A DNA stretch of 64,000 bases from JAMDCX01 sp049977145. Lineage in GTDB: Bacteria; Planctomycetota; Phycisphaerae; WQYP01. Positions 1 to 7,169 of this stretch are shown piece after piece. Under the pieces are notes generated by a model. That model did not search any database and was not told where the DNA came from. It was given only the letters and a program-made list of their open reading frames with translations. Position numbers and translations under genes: made by a program. The stretch spans positions 1 through 64,000 of the forward strand of contig JBMFGW010000001.1 in the NCBI GenBank assembly GCA_049977145.1, in the 5' to 3' direction. The first letter of the stretch is position 1; every line of letters starts with the position of its first letter.

Positions 1-1
1 C

Positions 2-318
2 CATCAACTTGCTCAACTTGAGCACCTTGCCCCGCGAACTTGAGCATCTTGGCCACCTTGAAATTCGCAAAGCAAACATTTCTGCCTTCCGGACTCCGGG
101 TCCTTCCCCCATCGTCATTGATCCGTGATCCGTGATCCGTGATCCGTGATCAGTGAAAAGGACTTCTAACTCCTAAATGCCGGCGGCCACATCCCCCCCC
201 CGAAAACATCTTGGGCATCTAGGGCACCTTGAACCAAACCCGCTAAAATCAATGCTCCCATCAACATGCCCAACTTGAGCACCTTGCCCCGCTAACTTGG
301 GCATCTTGGGCACCTTGA
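2..318. repeat. Pair of ~60-bp imperfect direct repeats
   Basis: Positions 2-61 and 259-318 are two copies of the same ~60-bp sequence with roughly eight mismatches, offset by 257 bp. Each is made of CTTGAGCA/CTTGGGCA-type 9-mer words. A third, shorter relative sits near 205-233. Confidence 0.75.
121..155. repeat. Heptamer tandem repeat (ATCCGTG)
   Basis: Four perfect copies of ATCCGTG (121-148) followed by a fifth with one mismatch (149-155). Confidence 0.9.
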
Positions 319-337
319 GCGCCTCGCCCCAGCCTGG

Positions 338-358
338 AACTGAAAACTGAAAACTGAA
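338..358. repeat. Heptamer tandem repeat (AACTGAA)
   Basis: Three perfect copies of AACTGAA in a row, followed by a partial copy. Confidence 0.85.
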
Positions 359-409
359 AACCGGCCTGTAACCCGCCACCCGTAACCTTAAGCCTCAGCA
401 GCATTCAGT

Positions 410-471
410 CCCTACTGACCAATACTGATCAATACTGATACTACTGACCAATTCTGATAAATACTGTATTT
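410..471. repeat. TACTGATCAA-type repeat cluster
   Basis: Repeated TACTGACCAA, TACTGATCAA and TTCTGATAAA words. The reverse-complement form of the same words fills the gap at 2162-2226, so this repeat family occurs on both sides of the ABC permease gene. Confidence 0.75.
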
Positions 472-717
472 GAAACCTTAACCTCCCCATTATCGCATCG
501 CCGCCGCGTTGCAGAAACGGTCACAGGCCCGGCTGCCGCCGCAACTAAAATGTCACGCGGAGAACGCGGAGATACCAAAACGCGACCACGGAGCACAGAT
601 TTTTGGAAAACTGTGCCGAAAAACGCTACTAAAAAATCTTTGCACGCTGCGAAGAAATCGACGGGTTGTGGCACAATGAGTCGTCATGATCAAGAAAAGC
701 TACGTATTCCGAATTCG

Positions 718-1076
718 TTCTGTCTTCTGGATTCTGGATTCTAGATTCCAGGTTCTGGATTCTGAATTCTTGCCCGGCTTCTGGATTCTTCGCAGACGCG
801 GAAACGTCCGTCTCATTAAGGCCGCCAGGCCGTTAGAACAGCGAGCTTCCCGGCTCCGGATCGGGCGGTGGCTCCGGGACGAGTCCTTTTAACGCCATAA
901 TCAGTTCTGGCAGGTGAATTTTCAGGACCCGACATACAGGTTACAGGGGACAGGTTACAGGGGGCCAGCCTGCTGGCCGTGGTCCGGCCGAGGCCGGGCC
1001 AATTGAACGCGCAGCGCTTCCGCAGCCTTCTGGATTCTGGATTCTGGATTCTGGATTCTAGGTTCTAGATTCCCCC
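718..1076. repeat. Two heptamer tracts (TTCTGGA) around a 14-bp tandem repeat
   Basis: TTCTGGA and variants such as TTCTAGA and TTCTGAA recur at about 718-790. The word returns as four perfect copies at 1028-1055 with decayed copies to 1076. Between them, 937-964 holds two copies of a 14-mer beginning CAGGTTACAG, which is twice the 7-base period. Confidence 0.85.
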
Positions 1077-1178
1077 GCGTCGTTGTTGTTCGTCGCCCCC
1101 GTCCCCTGTAACCCGTAAGCTAATGGTGTCGTAACTCCTAATTCGCTTCTACATTTCGGTCAGTACTGAATCTACCGC

Positions 1179-2144
1179 TCAAATAACGTCCGCGAAGCGG
1201 CTTTCCAGCCGCTTGAACGTCAGTAGACCGAGAATGCCCGCAATCAAAGCGCAGGCGATGCTCCACAGCAGCGGCATAATCGCCAGCGGATGACCGCCAA
1301 AAACGCTCCAGCGGAATGAGGACAGTATCCCGTTGAGCGGGTTAAAGGAAAAAATCGCGGCCAGAACCGGATGGGTTTTACGCAGAGCGGTCAAGTGCGA
1401 AATGGAATAGGCCACGGGACTGGCGTACATGAGCATCTGCATAAAAATCGGCAGAATGTACTGGATATCGCGGTAGCTTACAGCCAGGGCCGCGGCAATC
1501 ATTCCAATGCCCACCGCCATGACTAAAATCAGCACCACCCATACCGGCAACAACAGCAGCCCCCACGTCGGCAGAAGATGAAAAAATAGCATGATGGGCA
1601 CCAGCATGACCGCTCCCACCGAGAAATCCACCAGCGTGGAGGGTGTGATGGACAGCGGCAGAATGATGCGCGGAAAATACACTTTGGAAATCATATTGGC
1701 GTTGGCCACCATGCAGGTGCTGATCCGATTGAGCGTATTGGCGAAAAGATTCCACGCCAGCAGGCTCGCAAAGGAGAAGGCCATCATGGGGATGCCATGG
1801 TTTTTAATTTTAGCGATAAACCCGAAAACAAACGTAAAAATTCCCGCCGCCAGCAACGGTTGCAGGATCACCCAGATTATTCCCAGAAACGTCTGTTTGT
1901 AGCGCAGTTTCAGATCGCGGCCCGCGAAGCTGAACAACAGATCGCGGAAGTACCAGACTTCCGCGAGGTCCACCAGATGCCACGCCGAGCCGGGGCGGAG
2001 AACCAGATACGGCACAGGTGGCGGCGATGCAACGGCGGCGGAGGGATCGTCACCATTCCCAGCATCCGGAATTTCCGGTTTTGCGGCGTTGGCCATTGAA
2101 GCTGTGGGGGCGACATCGGTTTTTTGATAGACGGATTCGGCCAT
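1179..2144 (-). CDS. ABC-2 type polysaccharide/polyol export permease
   Basis: A 321-residue inner-membrane permease of the ABC-2 family (Wzm/KpsM/RfbA-like), expected to move a lipid-linked or nascent surface glycan across the inner membrane with a separate ATPase. After a ~60-residue soluble N-terminus there are six hydrophobic spans. The family's typical segment after the first amphipathic stretch, RDLKLRYKQTFLGIIWVILQ, is clear. It is the last gene of the exosortase/EPS operon, 85 bp after the TPR gene. The gap is filled with short repeats rather than a promoter I can recognise. The ATPase partner normally encoded next to such permeases is not seen downstream, where only repeats follow. 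The family is secure. The substrate is inferred from context. Confidence 0.9.
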   Translation of the reverse strand: MAESVYQKTDVAPTASMANAAKPEIPDAGNGDDPSAAVASPPPVPYLVLRPGSAWHLVDLAEVWYFRDLLFSFAGRDLKLRYKQTFLGIIWVILQPLLAAGIFTFVFGFIAKIKNHGIPMMAFSFASLLAWNLFANTLNRISTCMVANANMISKVYFPRIILPLSITPSTLVDFSVGAVMLVPIMLFFHLLPTWGLLLLPVWVVLILVMAVGIGMIAAALAVSYRDIQYILPIFMQMLMYASPVAYSISHLTALRKTHPVLAAIFSFNPLNGILSSFRWSVFGGHPLAIMPLLWSIACALIAGILGLLTFKRLESRFADVI

Positions 2145-2161
2145 AGGTTAGAGCCTACTAC

Positions 2162-2226
2162 TACAGTATTATCAGTATTGATCAGTAGATTCAGTATTGA
2201 TCAGTATTATCAGTATTGGTCAGTAC
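2162..2226. repeat. CAGTATTGAT-type repeat cluster
   Basis: A short intergenic gap made almost entirely of CAGTATTGAT, CAGTATTAT and CAGTATTGGT words. This is the inverted form of the family at 410-471. Confidence 0.8.
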
Positions 2227-2229
2227 TCT

Positions 2230-5200
2230 TTACTTGAGGCGCCGCATCAGCGCCGCATAATGCTGCCGGATATCGGCGGGCGTCTGCGGGGAATTCACTT
2301 TCTGGGGGTCAATTTTGTTCAGTACTTGGGCGGCCTGTTTCATATCTCCGGCGCGGACGAGAATCAGCGCCATATCAACCGGCCATTGAACTGCGGACGG
2401 TTCAAGATTAATCGCGGACTTAATCGACTTTAACGCGGCTTTAACATTCCCCATCCGCGATTGCACCAGGGCCAGGGTATCCCAATAAGCCGCAACGTTC
2501 GGAGCGCCTTTTACCGCCACCTTGGCCAGCGCCAAAGCGCGCGGCAAGTCGGGATGCGTTTTCCGCAGCAGCAGCATGGCCAAATTGTTTTGCGCCACGA
2601 GCAGATGGGCGTCGAGTTTTAAGGCGTGCTGATAATTAGTAATCGCCACAGCGGTTTCCCCGGCCGAGAGTTGCACCGTAGCCAATTCAGAGAGTATGGC
2701 CCCGCGCTGCGGCGGAGACAGCGTTTGGGTTCTCAGCAAATTGGCCAACAATACCGCGGCCGCATTAAGATCGGCATTGTTTCCAACACGCTGGCCCAAG
2801 GTCCACCAGCCTTGCGCCAGTTGCAGTTGTTCAGCCGTCGCCGTGGCAGGGGTAGCGGCGGCAACCCGATGAAGCCACAACGTGGCCGTTGCCGCCGGTA
2901 ATTCACGGCTGGCAATGTTGACGGCGAATTGCCGCCAAGTTGGGTATCGCGCCAGCAGCGGCAGCAGCACCGCTTTGAGTTCAATCATATTGTGCAAAGC
3001 AATTTGCGATTGCAGGTACGCGGCGATGACGCCGGGATCATGTGCGGGGTCTTTGAGTGCGGCGGCCAGGTAGGGCCGCAGCGTGCGCACCGCCGCGTGG
3101 GGTTCCGCAAGATTTAGATAGGCTATAGATTCCAGGACTATAGCCGACACGGGGTCTGCCGCACTGCGTTTGGCCCAGCTTTGCGCGGCGCTCAAGGCTT
3201 GCGACCATTGATGCGACGCGGCAAATGCGACAGACGCCAGTCGGGCGGGTGTGACGCTGGCGGGGAACATTCGCACAGCGCCAAGTGCGATAATGGCTCC
3301 CTGTTCGGGATGACCTGCGGATATCAGGAATTCAGCGGCGGCATTTTGCAATGCGGCAAAACGCGGGTGTTGTTTGGCCAATTGCGCCAGTTGTGCCGCG
3401 AAATCCACAAGTTTGGGTTTGGCGGCCACGGAGGTGCCGACAATTTGCACCACACTTTGGGCACTGGCCAGCGGTGGCGTAGCCAGCAGTGCCACCGCCA
3501 TTGGGCGTAAAATAGCGTTGTTAAGCAACGGGTTAATTGTTCCGAGATTATCTTTGACAAACTCCAGGTTTTTATCATCCGGCAACGCGTTGCAAGCTGA
3601 GCGGACGGTTTCTTTGACGGCCTTCAGATCCCCCAGTCGCATCTCCAAAACCAGCAGGCGATACCAGCCGATCTGATTTTTCGGTGCGGCGGCGACCGCG
3701 GTCCGGTAAGCGGTGAGGGCGTCTTTAGCATCGCCGGAATCCGCGTAGAAGTCGCCATAAATAAGATCCGCGACACCGGGGTTAAGTTTCAGACTTTTAA
3801 GCCCGGAGAGAATTTGCAAGGCCTTGGCGGACTGCCCCTGCCGGGCATAAAAGCGGCTGGCCGCCGCGATGACCGGGGCACTGGGGGTTTTAAGTAATTG
3901 CTGATAAAGCCGGGCTGCGGAATCATTGCGTCCCTCCTGCTGATAAAGTTCAGCCAGAATCAGGTTATCACCCAGATTAGATGGGCCTGCGTCCTGCGCC
4001 CGCCGCAGCAATCCAATGGCCTGACTAATTTGGCCATCGGCCACAAACAACGCGGCAGCCTGACGCTGTTGATCGGGCGTGGCGGTGGTGGAATTGGCCA
4101 CCTGTTGGAGATATTGGCGGGCATGGTCACTGTCCCCTTGCGATTGATACAAGCGGGCCAATTGCAGGGCGATACCGGCGTTTTGCGGTGCCATTGCCGC
4201 CGCCACCTGAAGTTGACTGATGGCATCAACAGTATCGCCATCTTTGAGATTAATTTGTGCCAAAAGCAGATGGGGCAGCAGAACATCAGGCGCTGTGCGG
4301 ATGGTTTGCCGCAGCAATTTGCGCGCGGCCAAAAGATCTTTTTTACCGGTGCTATGACTGACCAGCCAGCCCGCCTTGGCCATTTTCCAGGACAGTCCAC
4401 TATTGCCAATAATGGCTTGCAGGCGGGCAAATGTTTTGAGAATAAAATGGCGATGCGCCTGCAGGTTCGGAACGGATAATGCCAGCCACTGGGCGTGGGC
4501 GTTATCCGCATTCGCCGCAGCCGCTTTTTCCCATGCTTTTCCGACGGCCCGGTTTTGGGTAGCGGAGAGATATTCCGCCATAACCAGGTCCCACTGGGGA
4601 GCTTGAGCACCGGAAGTTTGACGATGTGATTGCAAAAAGGCCAGAGCCTGTTTGGGATGTTTAGCACGCAGCAAACGTCCGGCATACGCCAGGGCAAGGC
4701 GCGGGCGCCAGCCGTATATTTTCTCAGCCGAGGCCAGAATAGTTGTTCCCATACCTAATTTATTTTGCCGGTCCAGAGCGTAAAGACTCAGGAGCGTGGA
4801 GAAGCGGTGCGGTGGCCGGGCGGAAAGCGCAGCGGCAATAAGTTGTTGTGCCCTGGCGGTCTGTTTTAAGACCACCCAGGCACGAATCTGTTCCGCCAGA
4901 AGAATCGGCTTGCCGGGGAATTGTCGCTCCAGACGTGCAATGGATTGCAGCAGTGCCGTCACCCGTGCGGGTTTATTGACGGGGGTGGCGATGGCCAAAA
5001 GGCGGATTTGCGCCAGACGCACCTGGCGATCTTGTGGTGCTACCTGCGCCGCGCGCTTTACCAGCAATTTGGCAGCCTCTAAATGTCCAGCCCGCACCAG
5101 GCCCATAGCCAGATGCAGAATTGGATTGGGCCAGGTCGGGGCCAGCCGGGCGGCGTTCTGCCACTGCATCAAAGCCAGCTCCAGTTCTCCAACATGCTGA

Positions 5201-6381
5201 TAACCGCTACCCAGCAGATCAAGAAAATAAGGTTGTCCCGGAAAGGTGGAGGCGGCCGTGCGGAGAATATTCATTCGCGTCAAATCCGACACATTTGGAT
5301 GCAACTGTAAATTCAACACGGCATACCATTGGTCGGCCACCGGACTTTTGATAGCTTGGAGCAACTGGAGAATCCGCGCCGCACGATGCGGATGATCCAG
5401 ACGAATCAGAGATCGCGCACGGTAGGCCAGAAGCAACGGATGGCCGGTGGGCTTGGCGGCGGTAAGTTGCAGCACGGTGCCATCATGACCTTGCTGATAC
5501 AGCCGATCACATAATGCTTCCAGAATTGGAACCGACGCGCCATGGCGAACAGCATGTTCCAGCACGACTGTGGCCGGCGTATAAAGTTGCAGCGAGTCCA
5601 GCTGCCGCACCAGTGGAAGAATAACCGCTTGTGGCAGATTCGGATTAGCCGCAGCTTGCAGCGCCAGATGTTTGGCCTGATCCGGCTGATTGGATAATGC
5701 GGCGGCAGCGCTGCCGAGCACCTGATAAACCGGATTCGCGGGAGCTTTCGCCAACAATTTCCCTGCCCAATGGGTAAGTGTCCCGGCCGGCAACTGCCGC
5801 TGATACAGCATATCCAAAGCGAGAAAGCCATTTTGGATACGATCCGGGGATAACTGGAATGCTTTATTGGCGGCGGCAAAGGCGCGTCTGAACTTTCGCA
5901 ATCGGCCATAGGCCAGCGATTCGGATTCCAGAGCGGGCAAGTTGGTCGGATGTTTAGCCAGAATTTGCCGGGCCAGGGAGACACATTCCACATTGTAATT
6001 GAGTTCCGCCAATAACTTGACAAGTTTCTGCTGATACTTGAGGTCGTTGGGCTTTTGATAAAGAATCTGCTTGATAACGGAAGCGGCCTGATAAAGATTT
6101 CTGCCCCCGGGTTGCGGCACTTGCAAACTGGCGGCGGCGTAGGCTTCCAAGGAGGGCAGGTCGGTGGGGTCCTGCCCCAGAAAGGCTCCGAGATCACCAA
6201 GCGCCAGTTCATATTTTTTCGCTTTTACCGCCGCCAAGCCCTGGGCGCGAAGCAGCATAAAATGCTCATGAATGCGATGTTTGCGATACATCACCAAAGC
6301 TCCGCCCAGCACCACCAAGGACAGGAAGCCAATGGCGAGCAGCAACAGGCGGCGTTTCATACGTTGTCGTGAATTCATCAT
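2230..6381 (-). CDS. Giant membrane-anchored TPR protein of the exosortase/EPS locus
   Basis: A 1383-residue protein with one N-terminal membrane anchor (about residues 9-32) followed by a near-continuous array of tetratricopeptide-like helical hairpins, recognisable by repeated A..Y...G....A patterns. It resembles the large TPR proteins of PEP-CTERM/exosortase polysaccharide loci (the PrsT type), which are thought to act as periplasmic scaffolds. Those are often lipoproteins, and no lipobox cysteine is seen here. The start is fixed by a 4-base ATGA overlap with the preceding gene and a GGGGAG ribosome site inside it. The array is tight in the operon, so its role is probably to organise glycan assembly or export. 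TPR assignment is firm and the precise role is inferred. Confidence 0.85.
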   Translation of the reverse strand: MMNSRQRMKRRLLLLAIGFLSLVVLGGALVMYRKHRIHEHFMLLRAQGLAAVKAKKYELALGDLGAFLGQDPTDLPSLEAYAAASLQVPQPGGRNLYQAASVIKQILYQKPNDLKYQQKLVKLLAELNYNVECVSLARQILAKHPTNLPALESESLAYGRLRKFRRAFAAANKAFQLSPDRIQNGFLALDMLYQRQLPAGTLTHWAGKLLAKAPANPVYQVLGSAAAALSNQPDQAKHLALQAAANPNLPQAVILPLVRQLDSLQLYTPATVVLEHAVRHGASVPILEALCDRLYQQGHDGTVLQLTAAKPTGHPLLLAYRARSLIRLDHPHRAARILQLLQAIKSPVADQWYAVLNLQLHPNVSDLTRMNILRTAASTFPGQPYFLDLLGSGYQHVGELELALMQWQNAARLAPTWPNPILHLAMGLVRAGHLEAAKLLVKRAAQVAPQDRQVRLAQIRLLAIATPVNKPARVTALLQSIARLERQFPGKPILLAEQIRAWVVLKQTARAQQLIAAALSARPPHRFSTLLSLYALDRQNKLGMGTTILASAEKIYGWRPRLALAYAGRLLRAKHPKQALAFLQSHRQTSGAQAPQWDLVMAEYLSATQNRAVGKAWEKAAAANADNAHAQWLALSVPNLQAHRHFILKTFARLQAIIGNSGLSWKMAKAGWLVSHSTGKKDLLAARKLLRQTIRTAPDVLLPHLLLAQINLKDGDTVDAISQLQVAAAMAPQNAGIALQLARLYQSQGDSDHARQYLQQVANSTTATPDQQRQAAALFVADGQISQAIGLLRRAQDAGPSNLGDNLILAELYQQEGRNDSAARLYQQLLKTPSAPVIAAASRFYARQGQSAKALQILSGLKSLKLNPGVADLIYGDFYADSGDAKDALTAYRTAVAAAPKNQIGWYRLLVLEMRLGDLKAVKETVRSACNALPDDKNLEFVKDNLGTINPLLNNAILRPMAVALLATPPLASAQSVVQIVGTSVAAKPKLVDFAAQLAQLAKQHPRFAALQNAAAEFLISAGHPEQGAIIALGAVRMFPASVTPARLASVAFAASHQWSQALSAAQSWAKRSAADPVSAIVLESIAYLNLAEPHAAVRTLRPYLAAALKDPAHDPGVIAAYLQSQIALHNMIELKAVLLPLLARYPTWRQFAVNIASRELPAATATLWLHRVAAATPATATAEQLQLAQGWWTLGQRVGNNADLNAAAVLLANLLRTQTLSPPQRGAILSELATVQLSAGETAVAITNYQHALKLDAHLLVAQNNLAMLLLRKTHPDLPRALALAKVAVKGAPNVAAYWDTLALVQSRMGNVKAALKSIKSAINLEPSAVQWPVDMALILVRAGDMKQAAQVLNKIDPQKVNSPQTPADIRQHYAALMRRLK

Positions 6382-7169
6382 TTACTCCCCATCATGGGAA
6401 CTGCGGCGGCAGGGATCGGCAATGCATCGGGCAATATGCCGGCACCGGGATCTGTCCCGGCGGCGTTGCCGAAACCGATCCAGAGCGGCCGCGTATGGGT
6501 CTTAACCATTGATATATCAAAACCTATGGGGCCATGCACACGATTGGCCAGACGGGTAATGCCGGAAATGGCAATTTCCGGATCGGACCAGTCACGCGCC
6601 AACGCCCGAAGATATTCGAGGGCTTGTCGACCATGATCCGCATACACAATACCCGGAACTCTGATCGAGGCAAAGTCGGGATACCGCCGACGGAGGCTCA
6701 TCCATTGGTTATCAACGGTACTGATGGTGCGCCAGAATTCCGCAATATGCCGGTGTGTGGTCAAGGCCAGGCGTGCGGCAGGTTCAACGGCCAACGCAGA
6801 ACGATCCACGCTGGACTTATTGGGCGGTCCCGGTGTTGGATCACGAGGGACTGATGTGGCCTCCTGATCGGCCGCCGGATTATGCCAAGTCGGCGGATGA
6901 ATACCAATGAGGTACACTGCGCGCGGCATCCAGAACAAACGATCCAGAACGTAACGCAGATGCAGGCGGAACAATCGCCCCGGGCAAGTAAGCAAAAACA
7001 CGCGGGCATCGGGAGAAAGCGGAGCGGTGGAACCAGACCGAACGATCGCAACTTCCCTGGCCAGCCAAAACAAATCATGCAGTGCGGACGGGGAATATCC
7101 CCATACCGTCAACGCATTGGCCGGGGTATTGGAGTGATTATCCATATTTGGTTCCGCCGCGCGTGTCAT
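6378..7169 (-). CDS. Unknown conserved-looking protein inside the exosortase operon
   Basis: I do not recognise the family of this 263-residue protein. It has no signal peptide or membrane span. The N-terminal half has an ordered hydrophobic/arginine-rich stretch (around residues 25-90, including DARVFLLTCPG and HLRYVLDRLFW). The middle is proline-rich and probably disordered. A second ordered block lies at about 150-225, with YPDFASIRVPGIVYADHG, and the tail is low-complexity. Four-base ATGA overlaps join it to the BY-kinase gene upstream and the TPR gene downstream, so it is translated as part of the operon. It is probably cytoplasmic and related to regulation or synthesis of the polymer. 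That is inference from context only. Confidence 0.75.
   Translation of the reverse strand: MTRAAEPNMDNHSNTPANALTVWGYSPSALHDLFWLAREVAIVRSGSTAPLSPDARVFLLTCPGRLFRLHLRYVLDRLFWMPRAVYLIGIHPPTWHNPAADQEATSVPRDPTPGPPNKSSVDRSALAVEPAARLALTTHRHIAEFWRTISTVDNQWMSLRRRYPDFASIRVPGIVYADHGRQALEYLRALARDWSDPEIAISGITRLANRVHGPIGFDISMVKTHTRPLWIGFGNAAGTDPGAGILPDALPIPAAAVPMMGSK

Larger units (their letters stand above)
1..1178. repeat. Non-coding mosaic of short tandem words
   Basis: About 1.2 kb without a credible gene. Short open frames exist but have no ribosome site or recognisable protein pattern. The stretch is a patchwork of different short words, each repeated a few times: a 7-mer ATCCGTG, a 7-mer AACTGAA, a 7-mer TTCTGGA in two places, a 14-mer, a roughly 10-mer TACTGATCAA and CTTGGGCAT-like words. 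It lies just downstream of the last gene of the polysaccharide operon. The repeat units are read directly. Their function is unknown. Confidence 0.8.

Noticed and set aside
1..400. Repeat block considered as a CRISPR array
   Set aside because: Units are 7-10 bp without unique spacers of regular length, and no cas genes are present.
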